A stretch of DNA of 45,651 nucleotides from Eubacteriales bacterium (GCA_030531505.1 JAUNNH010000016.1:1-45651); one strand, 5' to 3'. Shown: positions 1 through 8,698, numbered from the stretch's first letter. Translations and numbers: made by a program. The notes: generated by a model not told the origin, from the sequence alone.

Positions 1-349
1 CGAAGATGTCGAGGATCAGGCCCGAGCGGTCGAGCACCTTGACGCCGAGCTCCTCACCCAGCACCCGCATCTGCGAGGGGCTCAGTTCGTTGTCAAAGAC
101 GGCGAGATCGCAGTCATTTGCCTCGATCAGTTCTTTTAATTCCCGCACCTTGCCGTCGCCGAGGAAGCTGCGCGGGTCCGGCGTCGGCCGGTTCTGCAGG
201 AGCATCGCGACGGTCTCGCCCCCCGCGGTCTCCACCAGCGCGGCGAGCTCCTCCATGGATATTTCGGTGGAGCGCTCGTGCTCGTCCATGCTCTGGGCGG
301 CGAGCCCCGCCAGAACGGCCCGCTCCTTTTTTTCCTGGGTATTCTGCAT
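1..349 (-). CDS. hflX: GTPase HflX, N-terminal part (cut by window edge)
   Basis: Only the first ~116 codons are present; the gene runs off the left edge. The translation contains the conserved HflX N-terminal features: a TAGGE segment, the PDPRSFLGDGKV segment, and FDNELSPSQ followed by DRSGLILDIF. HflX is a ribosome-associated GTPase that splits stalled or stressed 70S ribosomes; its G domain would lie outside the window. The ATG at 349 is preceded by an AAGGAG ribosome binding site. It is the last gene visible in a leftward run that starts at rarA, 14 bp behind the membrane protein gene. The family call rests on the N-terminal motifs only. Confidence 0.9.
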   Translation of the reverse strand, partial: MQNTQEKKERAVLAGLAAQSMDEHERSTEISMEELAALVETAGGETVAMLLQNRPTPDPRSFLGDGKVRELKELIEANDCDLAVFDNELSPSQMRVLGEELGVKVLDRSGLILDIF

Positions 350-363
350 GCGGACTCCTTTGA

Positions 364-1188
364 TCAGTCGGGATAGCGCCGCTCACGCTCGGGCGGCGTC
401 GTGGGCCGGGAATAGACCGCCTTGACGATCTGCTTGACCAGCCAGATGAAAAAGATCACGACCGCGATAGGGATCACGCAGTCGGTGACCAGCATGATGA
501 CGATGGATTCGATGAGGTGGTTCACGGCGGCCTTGGCCTTTTCCACGGAGGCGCTCACCCCGCCGCTCACGCTCTGCGCGGCGTTCGAGATGGCGCCCCA
601 GAGGCTCTGCTCCTCCTCGTGCTGCTCCCCGATCTCGTCCGAGCTCTCGAGCACCGCGTCGATGGAACCCTGGATGGAGTCGTGGAAGGTGCGGTCGATG
701 GAGTTCGAGACCGCAACGCTCGCCGGTACGACCAGCACCCCGGCGATCCCCACGACCAGCAGCGTGATCGCAAGGCGCCGCTTCCAGCCGCTGCCGGGCC
801 GGATCTCATGCGCCACCGACAGGAGGCTCGCTCCCGGCACCAGGATCACGGAGGAGACGAAGCCGAGGATGGTCAGCACATATTTCTCCAGGTACAGGGC
901 GCCGAGCACCACGATGAAATATTCGCTGAGCTGTGCGACCTGCTGGGCGATCGGCGTGCCCACGTCCCCGGGGATGAGGGTGATCGCGGCGGAGACCGCG
1001 GTCGAGGCCGTGATGAGGCTGAAGACCGTCGCCCGCTTCGCGTCGAGGGAATCGATGATGCCCCGGTAGCTGTCCACCGAGACCAGCACCCGGCGCAGCA
1101 GCGTCAGGGACAGTGCGGCCAGGGCAATCCAGCCGATGATCTTCAGAATCCGCACGGTCAGGCTTTTCTTTTTAAGTGTCGTTTCCAT
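364..1188 (-). CDS. Predicted multi-pass membrane protein of unknown function
   Basis: About 274 residues from the ATG at 1188; an in-frame TTG at 1215 is the alternative start but lies deep inside the upstream gene. Hydrophobic segments are visible near the N-terminus (after a Lys-rich METTLKKK start), around residues 80-130 and 145-170, and near the C-terminus, with a charged, Glu-rich stretch between the last two. No enzyme motif is recognised. The gene overlaps the GIY-YIG gene upstream by 17 bp and ends 14 bp before hflX, so it is probably co-transcribed with rarA through hflX. Function is not assigned. Confidence 0.7.
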   Translation of the reverse strand: METTLKKKSLTVRILKIIGWIALAALSLTLLRRVLVSVDSYRGIIDSLDAKRATVFSLITASTAVSAAITLIPGDVGTPIAQQVAQLSEYFIVVLGALYLEKYVLTILGFVSSVILVPGASLLSVAHEIRPGSGWKRRLAITLLVVGIAGVLVVPASVAVSNSIDRTFHDSIQGSIDAVLESSDEIGEQHEEEQSLWGAISNAAQSVSGGVSASVEKAKAAVNHLIESIVIMLVTDCVIPIAVVIFFIWLVKQIVKAVYSRPTTPPERERRYPD

Positions 1189-1444
1189 GTTCTCTGCCGC
1201 CTTTCTCTCTGTCAATGAGGGCCAGCTTCTCCGCCCGCGTCAGGCGTTTGACGTGCCACTCGCGGCTCATCGCGGCCTCCCTGCTCTCAAAGCGCTCCGC
1301 GTAGACGAGCGCGACCGGCCGCCGTGCGCGCGTATACTTGCTTCCCGTCCCGGCGTTATGCGCCGCGAGGCGTTTTTCCAGGTCGTTGGTCCAGCCGGTA
1401 TAGAGGCTCCCGTCCGCGCAGCGGAGGATATAACACCAGTTCAT
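1172..1444 (-). CDS. GIY-YIG domain protein (UPF0213/YhbQ-type)
   Basis: This 90-residue protein opens with [20 protein letters not shown], which is the variant GIY-YIG signature (CYIL...LYTG) of the small UPF0213 family. Conserved Arg and Glu residues follow ([22 protein letters not shown]). GIY-YIG folds are usually metal-dependent nucleases; small stand-alone members such as E. coli YhbQ have been linked to DNA cleavage, but the role here is inferred. Its ATG overlaps the stop codon of the DUF951 gene as ATGA, which indicates translational coupling. Its position next to rarA fits a loose DNA-maintenance association. Confidence 0.85.
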   Translation of the reverse strand: MNWCYILRCADGSLYTGWTNDLEKRLAAHNAGTGSKYTRARRPVALVYAERFESREAAMSREWHVKRLTRAEKLALIDREKGGREHGNDT

Positions 1445-1623
1445 TCGGCGCGCTTCACCTGCCGCACGCTCTTCTCGAACTTCGCGCGCGGCCCCATGAC
1501 CTCATGCCCGCAGCCGCAGCAGCGGAGCTTGAAGTCCGCGCCGATGCGCAGCACCTCCCAGTCGCGGCTGCCGCAGGGATGCGCCTTCTTGAGCGTGAGG
1601 ATATCGCCGATCCGAACGTCCAT
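1441..1623 (-). CDS. DUF951 family small protein
   Basis: Sixty residues starting at ATG 1623, chosen because it overlaps the rarA stop codon as TAATG. The sequence has the DUF951 pattern: an N-terminal beta segment ([19 protein letters not shown]), a [14 protein letters not shown] segment, and a CCGCGHEVM cluster, ending in a basic tail. The closely spaced cysteines may bind metal, which is inference. The family is widespread in Firmicutes and its function is not established. It sits between rarA and the GIY-YIG gene with overlaps on both sides. Confidence 0.85.
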   Translation of the reverse strand: MDVRIGDILTLKKAHPCGSRDWEVLRIGADFKLRCCGCGHEVMGPRAKFEKSVRQVKRAE

Positions 1624-2870
1624 TATTTCTTGATCTCCTCCCAATACCGCTTTGCGGCCTGTTCGGTCTTGTTGTCGCTGTACTCGTAATACCGGGCGTT
1701 TTTAAGCTCGTCGGGCAGATACTGCTGCCGCACCCAGTGGCCGGGGAAATCGTGCGGATAGAGATAGCCCTGCTCCCGCTCAAAGCCCGTTCCGTCTGCA
1801 TGGACATTCTGCAGCTCCCGCGGGAAGCCGTGCCCCTTCCCCGCGCGCAGATCCGCCTGTGCCCGGTCGATGGCGACGCAGGCGCTGTTGGATTTCGGCG
1901 CGGTGGCAAGCAGGATGCAGGCCTCGGCCAGGGGCAAACGCGCCTCGGGCAGGCCGAGCTGCAGCGCGGAATCCACGCAGGCCTTTACGATCGGCACCGC
2001 CTGTGGGTAGGCGAGGCCGATGTCCTCGCTCGCAGAGCAGAGGATACGGCGGCACGCACCGATCAGATCTCCGGCCTCGAGCAGCCGGGCCAGGTAGTGC
2101 ACCGCCGCGTCGGGATCCGATCCGCGCAGCGATTTCATCAATGCCGACACGCAGTCGAAATGCTCATCCCCGTCCCGGTCGTAGCGCATGGCACTGCGCT
2201 GGGAGACCGTAAGCGCGTCCGCGAGTGTGATCGTTCCGCCCTCGGCGGAGGAGAAGAGCAGCTCCACGGCATTGATGGCCTTGCGCACATCGCCGCCGCA
2301 GGCGGCGGCGATGCGCCGCACGACCCCGTCTTCCAGCGCGAGCGGCTCCTGCCGCCGCGCGTTCAGGATATCCACGGCGCGCTGCACCGCGCTTTCCACG
2401 TCCCGCGCGTCCACGGGCTTGAACTCGAAGACCGTCGAGCGGCTCAGGATCGCGTTGAAGACCGTGAAATAGGGGTTCTCCGTCGTCGAGGCGATCAGCG
2501 TGATGCGCCCGTCCTCGATGAACTCCAGCAGGCTCTGCTGCTGTTTTTTGTTGAAGTACTGGATCTCGTCGAGATAGAGCAGCACGCCGCCGGGCGTGAG
2601 GAAGGTATCCAGCTCGTCGATGATTTTTTTGATGTCCGCGATGCCCGCGGTGGTGGCGTTGAGCTTGCGCAGCGTGCGATTCGTGCGCTCGGCGATGATG
2701 CGGGCCACCGTGGTCTTCCCGGTGCCGGAGGGCCCATAGAAGATCATGTTGGGGATCTGCCCGCTCTCCACGATCCGCCGGAGCAGGCCGCCGGGCCCCA
2801 GGATATGCCGCTGCCCGACGACTTCGTCCAGGCTGTGGGGGCGGATCTCATCCGCAAGAGGTTTATACAT
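1623..2870 (-). CDS. rarA: Replication-associated recombination protein A (RarA/MgsA AAA+ ATPase)
   Basis: A 415-residue AAA+ ATPase related to clamp loaders, acting at stalled replication forks. The Walker A motif GPSGTGKT lies at about residues 46-53, Walker B (LLYLDE) at 97-102 and sensor 1 (ASTTEN) at 127-132. The C-terminal MgsA region includes the SAMRYDRDGDEHFDCVSAL segment and a final HDFPGHWVRQQYLPDEL block typical of RarA. The start ATG at 2870 is preceded by AGAGGAAAC. Its stop codon overlaps the DUF951 start, so it heads a leftward run of overlapping genes ending in hflX. Length matches the family. Confidence 0.96.
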   Translation of the reverse strand: MYKPLADEIRPHSLDEVVGQRHILGPGGLLRRIVESGQIPNMIFYGPSGTGKTTVARIIAERTNRTLRKLNATTAGIADIKKIIDELDTFLTPGGVLLYLDEIQYFNKKQQQSLLEFIEDGRITLIASTTENPYFTVFNAILSRSTVFEFKPVDARDVESAVQRAVDILNARRQEPLALEDGVVRRIAAACGGDVRKAINAVELLFSSAEGGTITLADALTVSQRSAMRYDRDGDEHFDCVSALMKSLRGSDPDAAVHYLARLLEAGDLIGACRRILCSASEDIGLAYPQAVPIVKACVDSALQLGLPEARLPLAEACILLATAPKSNSACVAIDRAQADLRAGKGHGFPRELQNVHADGTGFEREQGYLYPHDFPGHWVRQQYLPDELKNARYYEYSDNKTEQAAKRYWEEIKK

Positions 2871-2895
2871 AGTTGTTTCCTCTGATCTAAAACGG

Positions 2896-2920
2896 GACCC
2901 GCCACGGGACGTGGCGGGTC
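2896..2920 (-). terminator. Intrinsic terminator behind the CD1247-type gene
   Basis: An 11-bp GC-rich stem (GACCCGCCACG pairing with CGTGGCGGGTC) with a 3-nt loop, followed on the minus strand by CGTTTT. It separates the CD1247-type gene from rarA. rarA has no other clear promoter in this 70-bp gap, so some read-through is possible. Confidence 0.75.
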
Positions 2921-2941
2921 ATTGCTCTTAAGAAGGGAGGC

Positions 2942-3442
2942 TTACTCGTTCTCGTCGCCGCCCAGATCGAACTCCAGGGTCTCGCCGCAGTTGGGGCACT
3001 GAATGCTGCCCTTGTCGAGGGTCTCCTCGTCAAAGGTGATGTTCTCCCCGCAGCCGGGGCAGGTCACATCGTAGAGCACGCCGTCGTAGGGGAGCTCCTC
3101 GTCGTCCTCGCCCTTCTCCTCGTCGTCATCCTCATAGAGGCGGAGGGAAGGGGTATAGGGCCCGTCGTCCTCTTCGTCCTCGTCGTCGACATCCTCATCG
3201 TCGTAGTCCGTGAGTTCTTCCGTCGGCAGAGTGATCTCCTGCAGATAGATCAGCTGCTCATACACGTCGTCCAGGGTCTCCTCGTGCGCATCCAGCGCAT
3301 TTTCGTGCTCCTCCAGCTTGTGCGCGATATCGCCCATCAGCTCGGTCAGCACGCCCCAGAGCTTGCCCTCGCCCGCTTCGGGGTCGAGGCCCATGCCCTC
3401 GGTCAAGCCTTTCAGATACGCCGCTTTTTCCACGATCGTCAT
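2942..3442 (-). CDS. CD1247 N-terminal domain-type acidic protein with zinc ribbon
   Basis: About 166 residues from ATG 3442, which has a strong AAAGGAGG site. The N-terminus (VEKAAYLKGLTEGMG, then a helical segment ending in the DVYEQL region) matches the CD1247 N-terminal domain family of Clostridia. A very acidic linker follows. The C-terminus holds a zinc ribbon built from two CPxCGE motifs (CPGCGE and CPNCGE) about 24 residues apart. Family members have no firm function. The gene lies immediately downstream of the efp terminator, whose T-tract abuts its ribosome binding site. Confidence 0.85.
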   Translation of the reverse strand: MTIVEKAAYLKGLTEGMGLDPEAGEGKLWGVLTELMGDIAHKLEEHENALDAHEETLDDVYEQLIYLQEITLPTEELTDYDDEDVDDEDEEDDGPYTPSLRLYEDDDEEKGEDDEELPYDGVLYDVTCPGCGENITFDEETLDKGSIQCPNCGETLEFDLGGDENE

Positions 3443-3460
3443 GCAGAAAACCTCCTTTAC

Positions 3461-3488
3461 AAAAAAAGGGGAGATGTTCGATCTCCCC
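3461..3488 (-). terminator. Intrinsic terminator of efp
   Basis: An 8-bp stem (GGGGAGAT pairing with ATCTCCCC) with a GTTCG loop, followed on the minus strand by seven T residues. It lies between efp and the CD1247-type gene, and its T-tract runs directly into that gene's ribosome binding site. Confidence 0.9.
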
Positions 3489-3510
3489 CTTGCTGACTTC
3501 CTCTGACGCC

Positions 3511-4068
3511 TCAGGCTCTGGACAGATACTCGCCCGTGCGGGTATCGACCTTGATGCGCTCGCCCCGATCGATGAACAGGGGAACTTTGATCTCCGCGCC
3601 GGTCTCCAGCGTGGCGGGCTTGGTGGCGTTGGTGGCAGTGTTGCCGGCAAAGCCGGGATCCGTCTCGGTGACCTCGAGCTCCACAAAGAAGGGGGGCTCC
3701 ACATTGAAGACCTTGCCCTTGTAGGAGTAAATGGTGCACTCCATGTTCTCCTTGACGAACTTGAAGTTGTCGCCCAGAACGCTGCCGTCAACCGGCTCGA
3801 GCTCATAGGTCTCGGGGTTCATGAAATAATAGAGATTGCCGTCGTTGTAGCTGTATTCCATGGTCATGCGATCCACGGTGGCGTTCTCAAACTTTGCGGT
3901 GGGGTTGAAGGACGTCTCGGTCACAGCGCCGGTAATGACGTTCTTCATCTTGGTGCGGACAAAGGCCGCGCCCTTGCCGGGCTTGACGTGCTGAAATTCC
4001 ACGACCTGCATGACCTGGCCGTCCATCTCAAAGGTAACGCCGTTTCTGAAATCGCCTGCAGTAATCAT
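3511..4068 (-). CDS. efp: Translation elongation factor P
   Basis: The 185-residue length and the start [10 protein letters not shown] are typical of EF-P; the ATG at 4068 has a GGGAGGT site. EF-P binds between the P and E sites of the ribosome and relieves stalling at polyproline. The loop that contacts tRNA is VKPGKGAAF, with Lys32 in the position that is modified in other bacteria. All three beta-barrel domains appear complete, ending in the usual [10 protein letters not shown] sigma-A promoter lies about 55 bp upstream and a terminator directly downstream, so it looks like its own transcription unit with read-through into the CD1247-type gene. Confidence 0.97.
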   Translation of the reverse strand: MITAGDFRNGVTFEMDGQVMQVVEFQHVKPGKGAAFVRTKMKNVITGAVTETSFNPTAKFENATVDRMTMEYSYNDGNLYYFMNPETYELEPVDGSVLGDNFKFVKENMECTIYSYKGKVFNVEPPFFVELEVTETDPGFAGNTATNATKPATLETGAEIKVPLFIDRGERIKVDTRTGEYLSRA

Positions 4069-4123
4069 AATGGGACCTCCCGATAGCTTAGTATTGATCA
4101 ATATGATACGTTTTAGCTATATC

Positions 4124-4152
4124 ATTTTACAGTAAGCGCGCCTGTTTTGCAA
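4124..4152 (-). promoter_or_regulatory. Predicted sigma-A promoter of efp
   Basis: On the minus strand, TTGCAA (4147-4152) and TAAAAT (4124-4129) are separated by 17 bp. The -10 box lies 55 bp upstream of the efp start codon. Confidence 0.75.
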
Positions 4153-4209
4153 GAGTTTTATGCAAAACCGCGCAAAAAAGGGCCACTTGCCGCTTCTCCT
4201 CTTTTTTGA

Positions 4210-4362
4210 TATAATGATCATAGGACGGCGAAAGGCCAAAAAGCTTTTCGCCGCGCCACTTTGTGGCGCAGCAAAACAGCCGGGCTGTTTTGCCATATAA
4301 TCCTTGCAAGGAACATCGGGCGAATGATTCCCTGAATCATTCGCCATCCGATGATCATTATA
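4210..4362. repeat. Hairpin-array repeat with terminal inverted repeats, copy 1
   Basis: A 153-bp element whose ends are near-perfect inverted repeats (TATAATGATCATAGGA at the left; 15 of 16 bases match at the right). Inside are consecutive hairpins at 4227-4252, 4253-4269, 4271-4293, 4301-4312 (a short palindrome) and 4320-4344. A related copy lies at 33484-33689. No ORF of its own is evident, so it resembles a non-autonomous MITE or a structured intergenic repeat. It occupies the divergent gap between efp and the esterase gene, and the end repeats contain TATAAT-like boxes. Confidence 0.8.
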
Positions 4363-4394
4363 CTCGATTCAACCGTGAAGGGAGGGATGAGGCT

Positions 4395-5471
4395 GTGAAA
4401 AGGACAATACTGGGTCTGCTTCTGATCCTGCTGGCGCTGCTGCTTTTCCTGCGTGCGGGCTACCTCATCCGTCCCGCGGCGAGCGTGCCCGCCGTTGCCA
4501 CCGCCGTGCCGGAGCCCACAGCGGAACCGACCCCGGAACCCACGCCGGAACCGACCCCGGAGCCGACCCCAACGCCTGCGCCCACGCTGCGGCCGCTGCG
4601 CGACGCGGAGCTCAGCGATTACCGGATCGACGCGAGCTTTTTTGAACCTGCCACGGAGCGCGGCTCGCTGCTCACGGATGTCGCCTACACCACGCAGGAC
4701 TACGTGTACGGTGCGGAGGGTCCCTTCCCCAAGCTCATGCAGGTCTATCTGCCCTATGGCTACGACCGGGACAGCCGGTACGATGTGCTCTTCCTCTTCC
4801 CGGTCATGCGCACCACCGAGCGTTTCTGGCTCGAGACCCCACACTGGTATTCCTTCCCCGAGGGCGACGCCCCGGTCGACGCCGTCTGTCTCCTCGACAA
4901 TCTGATCGAGCGCGGGTTCTGCCGCCCGATGCTGGTCATCTCGCTCTGCGGCTACCTGGACGAGACCGCCCTGGACCGCCATCTCTCCGAGCAGACCTAT
5001 CCCCAGATGACCCGTGAGTTTGCGGAGGTCATCCTCCCCTATGTTGCCGAACATTTCGCCACCTGGGCCGATGGCGGCAGCCGGGAGCAGCTCCGCGAGG
5101 CCCGCGAACACTTCGGTGTGCTGGGTGCGAGCTTCGGCGCCTATATGACGGAGCTGAGCGTGCTCGCGCCGAATCTCGACCTGGTCTCCTGGTACGCCAT
5201 GACCGGCGGCGGCAGCGTCAGCCGGGAGTATCTGGAGCCGAACTGGGTCGGCGCCGGCACAGCCGGGCTTCCCGTCGACATGCTGTACCTCGCCGAGGGC
5301 TCTTCCGACGACATCGGGCCGGTGGTCAATTCCTACTGGGGGCTCGCGCGCTGGGAGGAGGTCTTCACGGCGGAGGAGAACCTGCGCTTCACGGAGATCC
5401 GCGGCACCGGGCACAGCGAGACCGAATGGGTGACCGCGCTCTACAACGCCGCCCAGCTTTTCTTCCGATAA
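4395..5471 (+). CDS. Membrane-anchored or secreted putative esterase (alpha/beta hydrolase)
   Basis: 358 residues from GTG 4395, chosen for the AGGGAGG site 9 bases upstream; the nearby ATG at 4387 is out of frame. An N-terminal hydrophobic segment is followed by a PEPT-repeat linker (alternating Pro/Glu/Thr to about residue 60), typical of cell-surface proteins. The rest resembles the esterase D/Fes-type family: VYLPYGYD near the start of the domain, a GASFGAY motif around the likely nucleophile serine in a GxSxG-like context, and a late GTGHSETEW with a likely catalytic histidine. Substrate is unknown; xylan-linked esterases and siderophore esterases share this fold. Confidence 0.8.
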   Translation: MKRTILGLLLILLALLLFLRAGYLIRPAASVPAVATAVPEPTAEPTPEPTPEPTPEPTPTPAPTLRPLRDAELSDYRIDASFFEPATERGSLLTDVAYTTQDYVYGAEGPFPKLMQVYLPYGYDRDSRYDVLFLFPVMRTTERFWLETPHWYSFPEGDAPVDAVCLLDNLIERGFCRPMLVISLCGYLDETALDRHLSEQTYPQMTREFAEVILPYVAEHFATWADGGSREQLREAREHFGVLGASFGAYMTELSVLAPNLDLVSWYAMTGGGSVSREYLEPNWVGAGTAGLPVDMLYLAEGSSDDIGPVVNSYWGLARWEEVFTAEENLRFTEIRGTGHSETEWVTALYNAAQLFFR

Positions 5472-5474
5472 AGC

Positions 5475-5520
5475 AACAGCGGCCGTTTCCTTTCGGAAAC
5501 GGCCGCTGTTTTTCTTTTTT
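5475..5520 (+). terminator. Strong intrinsic terminator between convergent genes
   Basis: A 16-bp stem (5475-5490 with 5495-5510) with a TTTC loop, followed by TTTCTTTTTT on the plus strand. It ends the esterase transcript and may also stop the convergent peptidase transcript. Confidence 0.93.
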
Positions 5521-6592
5521 ACAGCACGATGAGCTCCGTCTTCGGCGCCTTTGTGATGACCTCGGCGCCATCCGCGCGCAGGATCATCACGTCCTCAATG
5601 CGCACACCGAATTTGCCGGGCAGATAGATCCCGGGTTCGGCGGAGCAGAGGTCGTTCTCTGCCATCAGCGCCTCACCGGTCGGTCCGGCGAACGGCGGCT
5701 CGTGGATGTCCAGGCCCAGGGAATGGCCGAAGCCGTGGCCGAAATAGGGGCCGTAGCCGGCCTCGGTGATGACCCGGCGGGCAGCTGCGTCGATCTCTTT
5801 GCCGGGGATACCGGCGCGGGCCGCCGCAATGCCGGCGAGCTGCGCCTTGAGCACGATATCGTAGACGTTGCGCATCTCATCGGTCGCGTAGCCCACCGCC
5901 ACAGTGCGCGTCATGTCGGAGCAGTAGCCGTCCTTCAGGGAGCCAAAGTCCATCGTGATGAAATCGCCCTCGCGGATCACCTCGTCGCCGGGGACGCCGT
6001 GCGGCATGCTGGTCTTCTTGCCGGTGACGACGATGGGATCGAAGGAATTGCCCTCGCTGCCGTTTTTCAGCATGTGATAAACCAGCTCCGCCATGACCTC
6101 GCGCTCGGTCATGCCCGGGCGGATGATCTGCAGCACCTCTTCGAGCGCCTTCTCGCTGATGCGCTGGGCGCAGATCATGCTGCGGATCTCCTCCTCTGTC
6201 TTTGAGGCGCGCAGGGTGCTCAGGATATTCTGGGCGGGCGACAGCTTCTTCCCCAGCTGTCTCTCGAGCTGGGACCAGCGAGCGTGACTCAGTGTCTCCT
6301 CCTCCGCGCCGAGCTTCTCGGCCTTCGCCTCGGCGAGCGCGGCCCGGATGAGGCCCATGAGCGGGTGCTGCCGGTCAAAAAGCTGCACCGAGGCACAGTC
6401 TCCGGCGGCCTTCTCGGCGGCCTCGATATAGCGTGAGTCGGTCAGCAGCCAGGCTTTCTCCCGCCCGACGACGACAGCGCCGTCCGTGAAAGGGAAGCCC
6501 GCGGCGAAGCGCTGGTTCTTCTCGTCGAAGATGAGCAGCGCGTCGAGATCGTGTTCGACCAGCTGAGCCTGGATCCGTGCAATGTTGTTCAT
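5519..6592 (-). CDS. Xaa-Pro aminopeptidase-type M24 metallopeptidase
   Basis: 357 residues with a creatinase-like N-terminal domain (about 1-125) and a C-terminal pita-bread M24 domain. The five expected metal ligands are visible: Asp215 (MDFG), Asp226 (SDMTRT), His290 (GHGFGHSLGLDIHE), Glu319 (AEPGIY) and Glu333 (RIED). Such enzymes release the N-terminal residue before proline from peptides in the cytoplasm. The start ATG overlaps the stop codon of the histidine kinase gene (ATGA), so it is translated from the same operon as the two-component system. PepP and YpdF-like subfamilies cannot be separated by eye. Confidence 0.93.
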   Translation of the reverse strand: MNNIARIQAQLVEHDLDALLIFDEKNQRFAAGFPFTDGAVVVGREKAWLLTDSRYIEAAEKAAGDCASVQLFDRQHPLMGLIRAALAEAKAEKLGAEEETLSHARWSQLERQLGKKLSPAQNILSTLRASKTEEEIRSMICAQRISEKALEEVLQIIRPGMTEREVMAELVYHMLKNGSEGNSFDPIVVTGKKTSMPHGVPGDEVIREGDFITMDFGSLKDGYCSDMTRTVAVGYATDEMRNVYDIVLKAQLAGIAAARAGIPGKEIDAAARRVITEAGYGPYFGHGFGHSLGLDIHEPPFAGPTGEALMAENDLCSAEPGIYLPGKFGVRIEDVMILRADGAEVITKAPKTELIVL

Positions 6593-7977
6593 ATTCCTGT
6601 TTCCTCCGATGTCGGTCGCGGGAAGCGGACGGTAAAGACCGTCCCCCGCGGTTTATTTTGTCCGACGGTGATGCTGCCGCCGTAGGCAAGCACCGCGTCG
6701 TGTACAATACTGAGTCCGAGGCCGCTGCCGCCGGCCTCCCGGGACCGGGCCTTGTCCACCCGGTAAAAGCGCTCGAAAATGTGGACCCGGTCGGCCTCCG
6801 GGATGCCGATGCCCGTGTCCTCCACGCAGAGCACCACCTGCGTTTCCCCGGCGATGACGCGCACCATCACGTAGCCCTCGGGAAGATTGTACTTGATGGC
6901 GTTCTCGATGAGATTGTAGAGGATGTGGCCCATGTCGTCCCGGGAGCCCATGACCACGCAGCCCTCCGCCAGCGCGGAGCGCAGCCGGACATGCTTCTCC
7001 CGCGCGAGGGGCGCGAGCAGCGTCAGCGCGTCGAGCGCCGCCTGCTTCATATCCACCGGCTCCGGTTCGAAGCTCAGCTTGTCGTCGAGCCGAGAGAGCG
7101 TCAGGAGCTTTTCGGTCGTGCGCTGCAGGCGCTGGGCCTCACCGCCGATATCGGCCACAAACTCCCGCATCGTTGCGGCGTCCATATCGTCGCTCTGCAC
7201 GATGCTGTCCGAGAGCAGGCGGATCGAGGCCAGGGGCGTTTTCAGCTCGTGCGAGGCGTCCGCCACAAAGCGGCGCTGCTCGGCCTCGTTGCTCTCGAGG
7301 CGCTCGGTGAGCTGGTTCAGCTCCCGCCCGACCTCGCTGAGCTCGTCCCGTCCGCGGATCGGGTGGCGGTAGCGGTAATCCCCGCCGGCCACCGCGCGCA
7401 GCGAACTTACCAGCGCGTCCATACGGCGGGTGATAAGCAGTGTAAAAAGAGTCGCGACAACCAACGCCGCCGCGCCGATCAGGAACGAGAGCGTGCGCAG
7501 ATGCCTCTGCACGGTCCCGATCGCCTCGGCGCGCTCGGTATCCCGCTCGCGCAGGAACACAGCCCCCGTCAGCTCGTTCTTCTCGCCCAGAGGCATGGCA
7601 AGGCTGCTGAGGAACACGGCGTCGGAGAAGCGGGAGCGGAACACGATCTCCCCCTCCAGCGCCCGGTGGATGTCCCCCATGTCCAGCGGCGTATCGCCGC
7701 TGTCATAAAGGAGCTCTCCCTGTCTGTCCGCCACAGCCACCCGGTCATATCCGGACAGATCCAGAAAGGTCAGCACCTCGGCAATGGCATCACGGTTCAA
7801 CTGTTCAAGGCTCGTCAGGGCCGCGGCCAGCAGCATGCCCTGGCTGCTCATGGCGCTGTGCTTTTCCTGGAACACCGCATCCCGGCTGAGGAGAACGGGA
7901 TAGGTGTTCAGCAGCAGAAGGAGCACCGCAAGCAGGACCGCAAGGAAGCTCATGATACGAAAACGGATCGAATGCAT
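6589..7977 (-). CDS. Sensor histidine kinase
   Basis: 462 residues from ATG 7977; an upstream in-frame TTG at 7998 is less likely because it overlaps the regulator gene. Two membrane helices (about residues 7-28 and 160-182) enclose an extracytoplasmic sensor domain. A HAMP-like segment is followed by the H-box FVADASHELKTPL with phospho-acceptor His243, then the N-box NLIENAIKYN, the G1 box DTGIGI and the G2 box GGSGLGLS. Everything needed for autophosphorylation is present. It is the partner of the adjacent response regulator. The signal sensed is unknown. Confidence 0.94.
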   Translation of the reverse strand: MHSIRFRIMSFLAVLLAVLLLLLNTYPVLLSRDAVFQEKHSAMSSQGMLLAAALTSLEQLNRDAIAEVLTFLDLSGYDRVAVADRQGELLYDSGDTPLDMGDIHRALEGEIVFRSRFSDAVFLSSLAMPLGEKNELTGAVFLRERDTERAEAIGTVQRHLRTLSFLIGAAALVVATLFTLLITRRMDALVSSLRAVAGGDYRYRHPIRGRDELSEVGRELNQLTERLESNEAEQRRFVADASHELKTPLASIRLLSDSIVQSDDMDAATMREFVADIGGEAQRLQRTTEKLLTLSRLDDKLSFEPEPVDMKQAALDALTLLAPLAREKHVRLRSALAEGCVVMGSRDDMGHILYNLIENAIKYNLPEGYVMVRVIAGETQVVLCVEDTGIGIPEADRVHIFERFYRVDKARSREAGGSGLGLSIVHDAVLAYGGSITVGQNKPRGTVFTVRFPRPTSEETGI

Positions 7978-7987
7978 AGCTCCGCCC

Positions 7988-8674
7988 TCAGTCCGCAACG
8001 TAATAGCCCACGCCCCACTTTGTCAGGATGCAGCGTGGCTTGGCGGGATCGCGCTCCAGCTTTTCGCGCAGACGGCGGACATGTACGTCCACCGTGCGCG
8101 TATCGCCCTGATAGTCATAGCCCCAGACCAGGTCCAGCAGCGCCTCCCGGCTGTAGACCTTCCCTGGGTTTTTCATCAGAAAGAGGATCAGGTCAAATTC
8201 CTTCATCGTGAGTTCCACCGGCACGCCATCGCGCCAGGCGGCGCGGCGCGCCTCGTCGAGGCGGATGGACCCGCGCTCGAGCCGGGGCTCCGCCGGCTCC
8301 TCAGCGCCCGCGCTCCGACCCGCGCGGCGCAGCAGCGCCCGCACCCGCGCCTTGAGCTCGAGGATATCGAAGGGCTTGGTCACATAGTCGTCCGCGCCCG
8401 ACTCGAAGCCCAGCAGCAGGTCGGCGCGCTCGCCCCGCGCCGTCAGCATGATGACGGGTACGGTGGAAAAGCCGCGGATCTCCTGGCAGGCCTGCAGCCC
8501 GTCCTTCCGGGGCATCATCAGGTCAAGGATGATGAGATCGTAGTTCCCTGCGCGCGCAAGCTCGACCGCTTCTTCGCCGTCATAGGCGGCGTCCACGGTA
8601 TAGCCCTCGTTCTCCAGATTGAATTTTATGCCCTTTACCAGCAGTTTCTCGTCGTCGACTACCAGAATCTTCAT
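7988..8674 (-). CDS. OmpR/PhoB-family response regulator
   Basis: 228 residues from ATG 8674. The receiver domain shows the acidic pocket (VDDE at residues 6-9), phospho-acceptor Asp51 (IILDLMMP), a TARG threonine and the YVTKPFD lysine. A linker leads to a winged-helix Trans_reg_C domain ending in RTVDVHVRRLREKLE and TKWGVGYYV. It is followed by its kinase 10 bp downstream and then the M24 peptidase. The gene is divergent from the DacF-like carboxypeptidase, a common arrangement for cell-envelope regulators, so control of that gene is a reasonable inference. Confidence 0.95.
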   Translation of the reverse strand: MKILVVDDEKLLVKGIKFNLENEGYTVDAAYDGEEAVELARAGNYDLIILDLMMPRKDGLQACQEIRGFSTVPVIMLTARGERADLLLGFESGADDYVTKPFDILELKARVRALLRRAGRSAGAEEPAEPRLERGSIRLDEARRAAWRDGVPVELTMKEFDLILFLMKNPGKVYSREALLDLVWGYDYQGDTRTVDVHVRRLREKLERDPAKPRCILTKWGVGYYVAD

Positions 8675-8698
8675 GGCCCTGCCCTCATCATTTTTAAG

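Noticed and set aside
5475-5520. Long hairpin as a possible att site or small RNA gene
   Set aside because: Position between convergent genes and the T-run on the plus strand explain it as a terminator.
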